Below are positions 44,770-56,450 of a DNA stretch of 64,000 nucleotides, one piece after another. The stretch's first letter is position 1. The number at the start of each line of letters is the position of its first letter. The notes beneath the pieces were generated by a model. The model was not told where the DNA came from and did not search any database. It saw only the letters and a list, made by a program, of their open reading frames with translations. Source of the stretch: Alopecurus myosuroides (taxonomy: Eukaryota; Streptophyta; Magnoliopsida; Poales; Poaceae); the NCBI GenBank assembly GCA_028641055.1, contig CM054061.1, positions 34,874,421-34,938,420 of the forward strand, read 5' to 3'. Both the position numbers and the translations under genes were made by a program.

Positions 44770-45180
44770 ACAGGGTCATACCACTTGCTCGCCACGAGCC
44801 AGTTCGGTCTGGCTCGGGATGAGCCTACGAAAAGCTCGGGCCCAAAGTGGTCGAGCCCGAGCCCGCTGGACTTTGCCGTCGAGCCGCAAAACGGAGTTCG
44901 GCCCGTGCTTCCCAAAAGCCCGGTCAACCTCGATGCAGCTCACGAGCCAGAGGGTGGAGGGTGGGGTATGTCTTCCCTAACATCGGCGGAGACAGCAAAG
45001 CAATGGCATCCTTGCTGGAGTTATGGCTGCAATGGAGCACGCATCTGATGATTTCGACGACGAAGTTGTGTCAGTACGTGGGTGGCGGCGGTGGATGGGA
45101 CTCGACGCCCAAAATAGAGGCTTGGCTCGGTCTCCTTTTCCTGCAGGCCGAGCTAACCTCGGGCTGAATGTCCAGCTATA
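44770..45180. other. GC-rich repeat-like block, no gene
   Basis: A stretch with gagccagttcgg, ctcgggcccaaag and gagcccgagcccg motifs, open in more than one frame on the plus strand. It looks like the terminal part of an unidentified DNA transposon rather than a gene. The D copy is at about 59540-59950. Confidence 0.4.
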
Positions 45181-45658
45181 GCCTCATACCATAGCACATG
45201 ATACACAATTAAGGATGGCCAACAGAAAAAGGTAACAAAATACAGCCGGATGTATGTAAACCATTCCAACAAAAATCAACCAAAGATGGTTTGACTTATT
45301 ACTTCATCAGACTGCATGTCATCTCGGCAATGGTTTGAATTGGCTATTCAGCTTTTTAGAAATGAAACCCATCAATTAAATTATACTTTTGTAATGAGCT
45401 AACGAGAGCTAGTTACGGCCGGTGCTATATTGGCCGCTACGACTTCAGTCTTAGCTCTTGAGATAGTTGTGCTATACATGTGTGAACTGGAGTCTCATGG
45501 AACATGGAACACTTAAACGATTTCATAATACTCAACAAACCCTTCAAGAAAGAGGATATTCCTCTCGGTCTAGGCTGGCGGGTATAGGAGAGCGTTAACG
45601 TTGGGTTCTGACAACCAAATTCTTTTATTCCTAGTTGAAATAGTCTTTTAAGGTTACA

Positions 45659-46465
45659 TTAATTAGTGGATGAATACTCTACAAGTAACATGCTTACTCC
45701 AATGAAACTTTGCTCTAGCTTTGCCCCTGTCTGTCAACCTATCTGAACCATCAGTCGCTGCCGTTGCACGCCAAAAAAGCACGTACAACTAGCTACACCA
45801 TAGCAAGCAGAGTGTCGGAGCGAGGGGTCGACGGCAGCAGGCCAGTGTGACACCCACAAAAAGAACTTGCCGCAACCTCTCCTCCATCTCGCTCGTCCTT
45901 GACAGGCTACGCCTAACCTCGCCTGCCGGCTCAACCCTGGCACGGTTGCCAACGTTGATGTCATCCGTCTTCCCGCCCGTAGAAGCTATGCCTGGCAGCT
46001 TGCTTCTGGCTATCAGTGCTGAACTCCAAGTCTTTCTTTTGGCTCCTGGACATCACCTATGCGATGACCTTGACGTCCCCATGTTCTTGGGCGAGTATCC
46101 CTTCGAGAGTGCCCATCCGCACGATCCGATCCATCTCCGTGTCGAATACGTTGTCTTTGTCTAACTCCATCTCCGTCCCGACCACAACAACGTCTTCATC
46201 TCATCTCCGCAACGTTCGCTTTGGCAACGCTCTGCACGTTCCCGGGCTAGAACGGGTAAATGAATTAGTTTTGCTGCACCTGCCAACGGTGCACGATCTT
46301 GTCTCCTTGGACTCAGAGCATGGCGAAGTCGTTGTCGATCGCCGACATGCGCCGTCCTGATAGCAAGAGAGGACCACCGCCGTTGACACCCTACGCAAAG
46401 ACGCGTCTGTCTCGTCATACGCCTGCTCCAGCAGCGTGTAGGGCAAACGGTCATGCTACGCTCGA
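45659..46465. other. spacer between segment C and a CACTA fragment
   Basis: Unique in the window. Open frames on both strands at 45847-46450 resemble spliced coding DNA (minus strand: PYTLLEQAYDETDASLRRVS), but I cannot name a family. Confidence 0.35.
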
Positions 46466-47450
46466 CACTACAGGAATCCGCCGATAGACCGACGGCAATT
46501 TGTCGGGGCCGTCGGCATAGACCGAGTGAGAAAATCTCAAATTGCGAAGAAAAAAAATTTAGCTATGCCGACAGTAATGCCGTCGGTTTTTTTTTTTTAA
46601 CTACGCCGTCGGCATCGACCCTAAGAGGGAAATCCGAATTGGGAAAAAAAAAATTGAGCTGTACCGACAGCAAAGCCGTCGGCATAGCCAAGCTTAATTT
46701 TTTTTTACTTAATCACCGTTTCGATCATAACTTTTGCATTTCAACTCGGATTTTGACGTTCTTTAGCTCGTTTCGAAGAGGAGAAACATAATTAAATTAT
46801 CATGCATATTGTTAAAGCTAAGTAATTAAAAAAATCATGAAAAATAACGCAACTAACAATAATGGGTTAACGGTTTCGTCTGAGAGGGTTGTGGGGCGTC
46901 TGAATCCAATCAAAATCTAGCTGGACCTAAAAATCATGAGAAATAGGTAGTTGTGTACCTAAAAATGATTTTTTCCAAAAATCACGAGCAAACTACGAGG
47001 CACCTGTAGTTCAAATTTGACCCGTTTCCAGTCGAATCGGCAGAAACTTGTGTTCTTCAAAAGAGGTGGATGAAAACATTTCACAGGAAAATAATTGGTT
47101 ATTTGTACATATAACATGGTCTAATATATTTAAAAAAATGCAGCTCCCAGGTTTTGCAACATATTTGTGGTTGATGCATCACAAAAAGCTATTTTTCACA
47201 CTCGGGGGATGGAAAATGGTTTTTTATTCAGTGAAAAGGAAAACTTTCTTCGGAAACATTTTCCGTGCTTCCAATATGCATGTTTGTGTGGAATATGGGT
47301 ATATTTAAACAAACTATGCCATGGATTTGGCCATTACACCTGTCATTTGGCCTGAAACCCTAGAATATTAGTAGGAGATAGCTCATTTATGTGAACATTT
47401 TTTCAACACAACTGTCGTATTCCAAGTTTATTATTTTTGGTGGATACTAG
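46466..47450 (+). mobile_element. CACTA fragment with one end
   Basis: Begins CACTACAGGAATCCGCCG at 46466, followed by GCCGTCGGCAT repeats to 46690, a typical CACTA sub-terminus. The interior (46700-47445) resembles 26880-27340, including gtcgtattccaagtttatta. No opposite end was found; it stops where segment B begins. Confidence 0.6.
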
Positions 47451-47699
47451 GACATCGTCGGCCTCGGATGAGCCGGGGCACCGTGCCGTGGTGCCAGGGC
47501 GGCACAGTCTGCCGGCCCTCCACGTGCCGCGCTCCTCAGCGGCAAGCCAGGCCGGCACAGTTTGCCGGCCCTCCGCATCGCGGCCCCCTCTACGGCGGCG
47601 GAGCAGATGGGTAGCCGGAGTCTCCCACGCGTCCACGTGGCGCGCTCCGCTACGGCGGAGGAGGATACCGGGAGCCGCAGCCTCCCACGTTGTGGCGGA

Positions 47700-47871
47700 G
47701 CTTAGTGTAAGCCAGGGGGGCCACCGCCCCCCCCCCCCCAGCTTTGCACAAGTTTGTGAAGGAAATAAAATTAGGAGGGCTAAAATGAGATTTTTTTTAG
47801 TAAATCGCCTCCCCCAGACATTTGTAATTTGGCATTTGCCCCCCTGCAATCTGTGGCAAGATCCGCCACTG
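47700..47871. mobile_element. hAT-type MITE in segment B
   Basis: The same insertion as at 20311-20496, with target duplication CTCCCACG at 47692-47699 and 47872-47879. It is slightly shorter because of a contracted C-run. Confidence 0.75.
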
Positions 47872-48152
47872 CTCCCACGCCTGGACGTCGGCCGCCCGGT
47901 GCGTCCATGGACGCTTCGCCTCGGCCCCGACTCGGTGGAGGTGGAGGCGCTGGCGCGCCCAAGCGGCGGCGGAGCAGCCTTCCGCAGTCACCCAATGGGT
48001 AGGCGCATGATCTGATCTTGAGAGTGGGATGGATCGTTAGCTCCATCCACTGATGAATAAGGTAGCTAGCTAGGTTCCGGTTGAGATTGTGGCTGAGCTA
48101 GCTAGGTTCCGATTGAGTTTGTTTAGCTAGCTAGGTTTAGGTTGAGTATTGT

Positions 48153-49626
48153 TTAGCTATCGACGGGTGGATGGGCAGATTACTTTCCTCGGGAGGAAGA
48201 TGGATCTTGTCCAACGCATGCCTTGAGGCGCTCCCGACTTACGTCATGGGTCTCTTCTTGCTGCAAGACGGGGTGCACGAGAAGTTTGACTCCCTTCGGG
48301 CTAGATTTTTCTGGGAGGGCGCGGGCATCAAGAGAAAATGCCATATGATTAACTGGCCTGCGGTGTGCCGGCCCAAAAACTGCGGGGGTTTAGGGCTGAC
48401 AAACACCAAACTGATGAACAAGGCACTACTTCTAAAGTGGGTTTGGAAGCTTTTCCAGGAGGACACCTCGCTCTGGCGGTGCATTGTCCTCGCAAAGTAC
48501 CCAGAAGCGTCTAACATCTTCGCGGTGGAACCCCGGGGGGGCTCCCAATTTTGGAACAGCTTACACAAGATTAAACACCTCTTTAAGCTAGGGGCTAAGT
48601 TTGGTGTTCGGGATGGCAGGAGGACACTATTCTGGACTGATTGGTGGACGGGGGTTGGCCCTCTCAGGGATAGGTATCCCTTACTTTTCGAGATCTGCGA
48701 CCTTCCCTCCATCTCGGTTGCGGCGGCTTTCGCTCCCGAGGGACTACGCTTCCGTCGCAATTTTTCCCCACTTTGCTCCACTCAATGGAGGGATTTAAAC
48801 GTTGAGCTGGCCGAGGTGGGCCTGGCTACCGGAACGGACTCCGTGTCTTGGGCCCTTGAGCCCTCGGGCCACTTCTCGGTGGCCTCGATGTACCAAAAAC
48901 TGGCGCAAGGGGCCTCTATCGTCCTGTGCCAGGAGCTGTGGTCTGCACATCTTCCCCTCAAAGTTAAGATCTTCTCCTGGCAGCTCGCCCTAGACAGACT
49001 CCCGACTCGACTTAGAATTTTTGGGCACTCCGACCCGGCGCGACAGCTTTGCGCCCTCTGTGGGGAAGCCGAGGATTCAGCCCACATATTTTTCCGGTGC
49101 TCCTTGGCCAAGTTGGGTTGGAGCGTGATCCGGCAGCTACTCGGGAGTAGTTGGAGCCCGGCCACTTTCCCCCAGTTCTTCGCCATTCAACAATCGCTTC
49201 TAGGTTCTCAACGCCGCACCAGCTGGGTGCTGTTTGCGGCGCTTAGTTGGGCGCTCTGGCTCACTCGTAATAAACTTGCCATCGAAGCCTCGCCCCGAAA
49301 CGTCCGGCTGACGTCATTTTCAAAATGTCATTGTTTGTGCAGGCCTGGGCAAATCTCGCAAAGGAGCCTGACAAGACGGCGCTCCTCCAGTTCGCTACTA
49401 CGCTCAAGTGCATCTTCCGCGACTTTCTACCACCACCACCATCTCCTTTACTGCTTTAGTAGCTTCTGTCTCCGGTCTGTCCCGGGGAGGCCGGCCCCTC
49501 CTTTCGCTGCATTTCGTTTGGGCAAAGCTGTATGCCCTCAGCATGTGTTATGTCCGTCGTTGTAAACCCAGACTACTTTGCTTTATTAATTTAAAGTAGG
49601 GCATTTGATGCCTTTTATCTAAAAAA
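48153..49626 (+). mobile_element. 5'-truncated LINE with target duplication
   Basis: Bounded by a 14 bp duplication aggttgagtattgt (48139-48152 and 49626-49639). The 3' end is ttttatctaaaaaa. Segment A has the uninterrupted target once at 20767-20780. Only the last third of ORF2 is present. Confidence 0.92.
48171..49565 (+). pseudogene. LINE ORF2 C-terminal part
   Basis: 464 open codons beginning MGRLLSSGGRWILSNACLEA, the region after the reverse transcriptase motifs. It has the conserved block FFWEGAGIKRKCHMINW, then GGLGLTNTKLMNKALLLKWVW, and a zf-RVT domain with PLKVKIFSWQLALDRLPTR and CALCGEAEDSAHIFFRC. From about 49320 a frameshift moves the true C-terminus (VQAWANLAKEPDKTALLQF) into another frame, so the last 80 or so codons of the long frame are not native. 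It has no promoter or catalytic domain, hence a dead fragment. Confidence 0.8.
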
Positions 49627-51965
49627 GGTTGAGTATTGTGGCTGCGGCCGGTGGTGGTGAGCGTGCTAGGATGTGATGATCTGTATGAATAAACGGAAAA
49701 CCCCAAAAAAAAAGCTCTGAAACTCTCTCTCCGGCCGGCGTGTTTCCGTCTCGCCGTGGTGAGCTTCGGCCGGCAAGTGCAGCGACGTGGATGAAGCCTT
49801 CCGGGTGCATCAACACTGCACAGTCGGCCAGTGGCTTCAAGGCGACCATGTGCACCGGGCATTAATCATGCATTCGTCCCGCGCCACAAATAAGGAAAGG
49901 GCAGAAAGCTAGCTAGCGTGCGATTTGCGCATCCCGTTGCCACGATCGATCGAAGAAATCTTCCGCCAGTCCAGACGTGACCGCATGTAATAGCTAGGTC
50001 GATCGATCTGTGGATGTCAAATACCAAATTATACCCTGCCCGTACGTTGCATGCATGCCTAGGATCCAAATTACTGCCTCCGATCCCCTCATCCGATATG
50101 CATGCCAATGCACATCAGTTGGTAATCCAACTATATATAAATCACCTTAATTATTAGACAAGCCACATGTGACGGCAGGGTATGGCATGTGGCGGGATAG
50201 ATTGCGACTTCTCCGACGTGTACGTGGTCGTTTGGTCTTCGGAAAGGGAGAGTCAAACTTTTTCCTCTTGTGAGTTGAGCTCACATGTGCCACTGAGTTG
50301 TCCTCATGCACTCACCTAGCTACATCGGCACTTCTGACGGTCCTTTGAACGTCGATATCCTTCTTGCTTGCATTCTATCTCTATACATCAACGGCTTTAA
50401 TTCATTACAGGGTTTTTGAACATGGCATCATTGCTGTGCCGGTGCAGCGAGGTAACAAGTTTGATAGCTAGCAGGGACCAACCTTTTTTTTACTCCAGGT
50501 GCACCATTTTATGTCCACGGTGCACCAACAGGTTTTTTTTCCCCTTCAGAACAGGAGCTTTATTAAAAACGGAATTTCTAACCGCACGATGGCCATCTGA
50601 CGGCGTGCGCGCAGCTCAAGTTGTTTCCACGCCCACCCTGCGGGTGCACGTAGCGTTTCGCCCCGCATTCAAATTTTTGGTAACCGTGCCGTTACCCCGA
50701 CCACACATGTGTCTCCGTGTTTGTTCTCGTTCCTACTGGCCGGAGATTTCTACCCGAGAGCCGAAGCTGGGACGAACTGGAGTAGAAAAATCGCCGGAGG
50801 TGGAAGGGGCCATAGGGGTAGGGAGGAGGGGGGGGGAGCCGGAGGTGGATCTCGTCCCGCCAACGGCCGCGACGGCCGTAGCTCCGCCCCTTCTCGTCGG
50901 TCTTCCTCACGCAAGGAGAACTCCGGCGAAGGTGCCAGGTAAACGAGCTCCAATCCTTCTTGTTTGCTGCCCTCGTGGACCTAGCCACGAGCTTCTGATG
51001 AGCTTTAGTCGACCATCTCCCCTCGCCTTCCATCCTCTATGTACGCAGGTTTGTCGTGGCGGTCAATCCCCCTCTTCCTGCACAGTCGTGGTGTGCTTTT
51101 CCCCTCTGGCGAGCAGGGGTGCTTCAATTCCTTCGGCGACATGCTCCGGCTAAGCGTGATCCGCAGATTTGCTAGGTCATTTTTTGCGCCATGATAGTGG
51201 AGGTTACTGTTTTTTGCATTTTTGTTCTGAACTTTTTGAGGTTTTCATGCTAGTATGAAGTTACATTTGAGGGATTGTTCTTAGATGGAACAGGAATTGA
51301 TACCGTGGCATATGCTGGTAGATGTTAACTACAAGAATTTTTTTTTGGTATACTCATATTGATTGAATCCAGAGAAGGAATTTTGTTCTGAATTTTTGGT
51401 CTGAATGTTTTCCTTCAGTTTTAGATCATTTTTGTATGTGTTCAGTAGCAATGGAACATAGATATGTATGTTCTTCAGTTAAGCAAACTGCGTGTATAAG
51501 GTGAGGTAACTTTAGGAGATAAGTAGGACATTAACATGTGTTTTTTTAATCAAACTATGTGATAGATAGTATATGGTAAAACAAGGCGGTGAATCATACT
51601 ATTTTTTTTAGATGGAACAACAACGTGAATGGTAGTTTCTGCAAATTGTAGAGTGTGAAATTAAATGGGACAATTTAAGATTTGGAACAATCACGATGGT
51701 ACTTTTTCATTTTTTATTTATGTTAAATAAGTTTTTCGATGGAACAAGTAGTAGGTGGATTTTCTCCAGTTTTGTTCCGCTTTTCAAAGTCATTAGTATT
51801 TTTTCACTCAAGAATGTAACATGTTTTGGAGATGGGGTTTTCATTGATAGAATTATATGCGAAGTACATGAGAAGCTTACCTTCTTAGCAGGACTACTGA
51901 ACGATGTGTCCCTGATTTCTGCTTCACAGCTCCGCTCGCCTGATGGCACTTTCTAAATAACATGT

Positions 51966-52405
51966 GCTTACGTGTTCCATTTTTACCTTATTTTTAGTAG
52001 GGCTAGTGATCGATGTGTGTTTGTGTGTTGTGTTTTCTGTACTAGATTCTCATTCATTTGTTGAAAACACTTGTCAGCGTTTTTATTTATGTACTTTTTG
52101 GTCTGTGAAACAGGTTTCTCCAACATAGTGTGGTTTTCTTTTGACCCTAATGATGACAAAGTTTAGTAGCAGTAGGAAATTCCGACCAAGTAGTAGTAGT
52201 AAACATTCAAGATTCAGTTGCTAAGGAAAAAAAACTCACTCTTCGAGTCACAAAATCTCCAATTCTTCTAGCTTAATCGACCCACACGGTTGATGAACCA
52301 GTAGCAGTGAAGGTATGGTATGTTTCGTAGCTCTTTTTTTAAGCATCTTTTTTTTGTCTTTTTTGTTATATCCCGGTTGCTCAACAACTTCACATTTTTA
52401 ATATA
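51966..52405. other. non-coding part of segment B upstream of captured gene
   Basis: AT-rich, intron-like sequence matching 22867-23328 of segment A (A has a duplicated acgtgttcc motif that B lacks). No coding features. Confidence 0.5.
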
Positions 52406-52844
52406 ATGGAAAACATCTTTTGTTTTCGGAATGTCCATACTGCAAAGTCGACGTTCCACTCCATGTCACCCATGAAGCTTGTCAGGTTGTACAAAAGCAA
52501 GACACATGACCAAGTCAATCTGATCAAATCCTCGGGCTACAAAGGACTTACGGAAATCAAGTGTTCCAAACTACCGCCAGACCTATGCAAGTTTTTGATA
52601 AAATGTTTTAATCCATTATCCTGCAAGTTTGTTTTTTTCGGAGAGAAGATCAATCGATGTCACAGAAACAGCTGTGCATGAGGTAATGGGAGTTCCACAG
52701 GGTGAATTGGATGTCCGCCATGAGATGGATGCAGATGCTACATCCTTCATGAACCAGCAAACATGCAATACATGCAAGTTGCAGCTGAAAATAGCTTTGT
52801 TAGAGAAGAAACTAGCAGCCAAGAGGACAACTGACCGCACATAG
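52406..52844 (+). pseudogene. captured gene fragment, frameshifted (segment B)
   Basis: Partner of 23329-23766. It starts MENIFCFRNVHTAKS and runs to KFVF, where a T-run with one extra base (about 52628-52637) shifts the frame; the remainder (VTETAVHEVMGVPQGELDVR) continues in another frame. Capture preceded the duplication and this copy decayed afterwards. Confidence 0.6.
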
Positions 52845-52948
52845 TGACCTCACCGCGTGGCGCTGCCATGCCATTCTGAAAGTGTCCAACCTCGTCGACC
52901 ATATATTGATCGAGCTTCCTTTACCCAGCCGTTTCTTGATACCTTGTT

Positions 52949-53951
52949 TTAGTGCTTCACGACCATAGCACACCAAGTTTGAGAGCCGTTCTTCTTTTTT
53001 ATCGCCGCCAGAAAATTCCCATTGTGGAAATATTTTCCTTTTAGAATTTTACTACATAAGGTGGAAGGGTTTGTGAGAAGCCTCCAGCCTTGTTTCGCTA
53101 GTATCGCCTGGATGAATTTCTGGAGATCTCTAAATCCCAGTACTCCAAGAGTTTTTGGGATGGACACTTCAGAACATTTCCACCAATAGATCTTGTTATT
53201 CTGTTCATCTCCACCCCAGAAATATCGAGAAATATAACTGGTAATATTCTTACATGTGTTGGCTGAAAGTTTGAAGAAACTCATGGAATAGGTTGGTATA
53301 GCTTGCGCCACCGCTTTAAACATAACTTCTCAACCTGCACCACTGAGTTTCTTGGCAATTCCTTCATTAAACAATTTCTTCTCCTTTAAAACATTGTGTT
53401 CAAAAGCTGAGTTACTTGACCTCCCCATAGCTGTTGGCAATCCGATATTTTTCTCCATCATAGCCTGTCTTTTGATTCTCAATACATTATGCATTACTTT
53501 CTTGACCGAGGTGTCAATAGTGGATTTATCTTTATTCACCATTTGACTCGAACCTCTCTTGTATTTATCTAAATATCATTCGGCCGGTTGGCAGCCCCTT
53601 CGCTCATTTGTGAGAATATAACACAATATCAGCAATCATCAAATAAGATAGCCATGGGCAGTAATTTCATATTCGGATTCCTCTACAAACAAATTGGGGG
53701 GCACTTCCTTTCAACATACAACTCAACCCTCAAAGCATAATAGGAATAAATATGGACAAATCGGGTCACCTTGCCTAATACCCCGAGTGGGTTTGAAAGG
53801 CGCCGAGAACTGTCCATTAACTCCAAAAGTGACTGAAACTGTTTCAACACAGGGGATGACCCGATCGATCCACCATTGGTCGAAACCAAATTTCTTCATT
53901 AATGCACGGAGGTATCTCCACTCGACATGGTCATATGCCTTTGCAATGTCT
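52949..53951 (-). mobile_element. LINE ORF2 fragment, antisense (segment B)
   Basis: Partner of 23869-24870: RT piece at about 53951-53726 (KAYDHVEW, TRGIRQGDPICPYLFLLC) and post-RT region at 53542-52949. The post-RT frame is further split by a stop near 53327. Confidence 0.75.
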
Positions 53952-54880
53952 TGTATTCCATGGGGGTCAAAGGCCACAATATATAGTTCATGTGCATGTG
54001 ACAATATGCATGAAACCCCCTGTCTAATAGGGAAAAAGATATAATATACAATTATCTCTCTAACACCCCCTCCCTCAGCCCAAACTCATGGTGGATCCAC
54101 AACACTGAATTTGGAGAGGAAAAGGACTATGGTGTGCTCTAGTCTGGGCCTTCTGGAGAAGTCCGCCAACTGTAACTCTGAAGGCACAAACTGGAGAGCA
54201 ATAATTTGATCCTGCACACTAGCACGGACAAAAGAAGCATCAACACCATTATGCTTGGTAAGCTCATGCTTCACTGGGTAACGTGCAATATTGATAGCAG
54301 ATGTCCTATTGGACAATAGAGTCGTGGGTGTCGTAACGAAGACACCAAAATCTGCAAGTAACCATCGTATCCAAGTCATCCCAGTAGTCAAAAGAGCTAT
54401 AGCTCGCAACACAGCCTCTGCACTCGAATTGGAAACTGCAATCTGCTTCTTTGTTTTCTAGGCAATGAGAGAACCACCAAGAAAAACAAAGTAAGCAGAA
54501 AGTGAACGGCGATCCAAAGGATCACCAGCCCACGTAGCATCGGGGTAGGATTAGAGCTGTAACGAGCTGAAATGAGGAAATAACAGATAAAGAGTGATCG
54601 TTCCACGAAAATAGCGTAGAAAGCGAGGAAGGTGACTATAGTGAACCGAAGTGGGAGCAGAAACAAACCGACTTAGAATATGAACGGAATCAGAAATATC
54701 AGGGCGATTAACAACAAAATAGACAAGACTCCCGACAATATGTCGATAACGAGTCTGGCTAGAGAGAGGATGCTCATCCTTAGGTTTGTCCACAAGGCTA
54801 CATACCGGATTGCTACGTGGTCTCTCCTACTACCACAAGACCAACGACCTTTTATGAAAGATTGATGCAACCGTTATTGG
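53952..54880 (-). mobile_element. Copia 3' fragment with truncated LTR (segment B)
   Basis: Partner of 24871-25800. It has DISDSVHILSRFVSAPTSVH, SAINIARYPVKHELTKHNGV, a polypurine tract and the LTR start TGTTAGAGAG at 54065. The LTR is cut and fused to LINE sequence at the same point as in A. Confidence 0.75.
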
Positions 54881-55245
54881 CAGTGGTCCGAGCCATCCTC
54901 GGCTCCAATGGGTGGTAGCCTGATCGAAGGATTTGGGCGACTTAGAGTGATCAATACTTGTGTTACTTTCTTCAAAGTGGCTAGCTGTAGCCATTTTGGA
55001 CATGTTTTTATTCTTCCTTTTGTATTGTACTTTTATGACTATTCCGAAATTGCAATAAAATGTCATGGCGGCAACGAAGAAAATGTGCAAAACCGCAGAG
55101 CTGCTAGCCGGCCATCTTATACCACAATTTTCACCTTTTTTCAGTTTTTCAATTTTCCTATTCTTTTTAACATTTTTTATCTTATTTTCAGGCCACATAC
55201 TAGCAAAAGAAAGACGCTAAAGGAGAAAAGTAGAATCTGTTAGAA

Positions 55246-55746
55246 TTTTCTTTTTTGATGATTAAATGGCAGGAGTTCTGCCCATGCATTATAGAAGGGG
55301 GAAATACTTACAGACCCGCGAACAGGTGGTACAGGAAAATAAAGAGAAAAAAGGTAGGAAACCCAAACTTGGGACCTAGAGTAGAGAAATTACTCCCAAA
55401 AGGCCTCGCTAATGAGGCCGAAGTCATCGTTTATCAAGCTCAAAAAAGCCCGAGGGTTCATCGATTTAGCTTGGAAGATACGTCTGTTCCTCTCGTTCCA
55501 AATGTGCCAGACAACGTATGCCGCGAAGGCACACTCCTTCCTCCTGAAGTCCTTTGTTCCTGTGGTGCTGATCTGCCTCCACCAGCCGCTCACCGTATCG
55601 CATGAAAGGCTGATCAACTCGACCCTGGGCATGATGTGAGCAGCGAGCTGCCAGACCTCCTTGGCAAAGCCGCATCCCAAATCGAGATGGGCGGCCGTTT
55701 CCGGTTCCTGATCGCAGAAGCAGCAAGAGCTATCGTGAGGCCAACC
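55246..55746 (-). mobile_element. LINE 3'-terminal fragment, antisense (segment B)
   Basis: A 119-codon frame (55749-55390) encodes HDSSCCFCDQEPETAAHL, WQLAAHI and AYVVWHIWNERNRRIF, the zinc-binding and terminal region of L1-type ORF2. The CACTA end CACTACTAGATATTCCC at 55747 interrupts it, as in A. Confidence 0.7.
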
Positions 55747-55890
55747 CACTACTAGATATTCCCTTATAGCCGAGGGCTGAATTACCGTCGGTTATTTTAG
55801 TTCATCGTCGGGTACACTTATATCCGATGGTTAACCGTCGGAAATCTCCTGTCGGCTATGCTTGGTCGGCCATTAGGCCGGCTGAGGGAG
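55747..55890. mobile_element. truncated CACTA end at the B-D join
   Basis: A CACTACTAGATATTCCC terminus with GTCGG repeats runs to 55871 and is followed by about 19 bases (attaggccggctgagggag) before segment D starts. It matches the termini at 26664 and 27435; the bases cattag after the shared part agree with the 27435 copy. Confidence 0.6.
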
Positions 55891-56450
55891 TAGTTTGATT
55901 CGCGGACGTTGCCCCGTACGTAGGGGTACCCTTATTTTTCTTGTCTTTTTCCATTTTTTCCACTTAATAACGTTAAAATGCTCATGGGTGAAAAAATTGC
56001 ACATACTCCTAAATAAATTTTCACCGAGTTCAAAAGGCTATGCTCAAAGTTCCGAAAAAGTGTTTAGTGGTTTGGATAAAATATTCACAAGTTTGGAAAT
56101 TGGAAAGTGTTAAAGGGTGCTGCAAAAAATCTATGTGTTCAGAAAATATTCTTACATTATTAAGCTACGTGGTGGCCCTGGTGGTGGTTCCAACCTCGTA
56201 CTCTATCGATCGGCCTGCTCAGGCACCTTCGGAGCCCCATCGGTACAACGGCGACGTCCTGGCACCACTTTCTTCTCGTTTCAAAGAAAAAAAAAGCACC
56301 ACTTTCTTCTTGAAAGCATGTGGTCTTGGTTAGAACCGTCCCACCCTCTCTGTTTCCAAGGGCTCCTAATTGCTGCTCGTCGGTGGCACTTCAAGTATTG
56401 CCGTCTGAAGCGAAAGTCGTCCCACCCTCTCTGTTTCCAAGGGCTCCTAA

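Larger units (their letters stand above)
41084..45658. repeat. segmental duplication copy C (partner D at 55891-60435)
   Basis: Collinear and nearly identical with D. Small differences include 44 bases in C near 41900 that are absent in D, and 14 bases in D near 56131 that are absent in C. Contents: a Harbinger element, an AT-rich part and a GC-rich part around 44780-45175. No host gene is visible. Confidence 0.93.
47451..55871. repeat. segmental duplication copy B (partner A at 20084-26788)
   Basis: Collinear with A, interrupted by a younger LINE at 48153-49626 and with about 339 additional bases at 50627-50965. It joins segment D across only about 19 unmatched bases, whereas A and C are 14.3 kb apart. 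Confidence 0.9.

Noticed and set aside
45847..46454. Possible host gene in the spacer
   Set aside because: Overlapping frames on both strands, no recognisable domain, no splice or promoter support.
50416..51153. 245-codon plus-strand frame in segment B
   Set aside because: No domain, low-complexity composition, and the A copy lacks 339 bases of it; probably a chance frame in GC-rich duplicated DNA.
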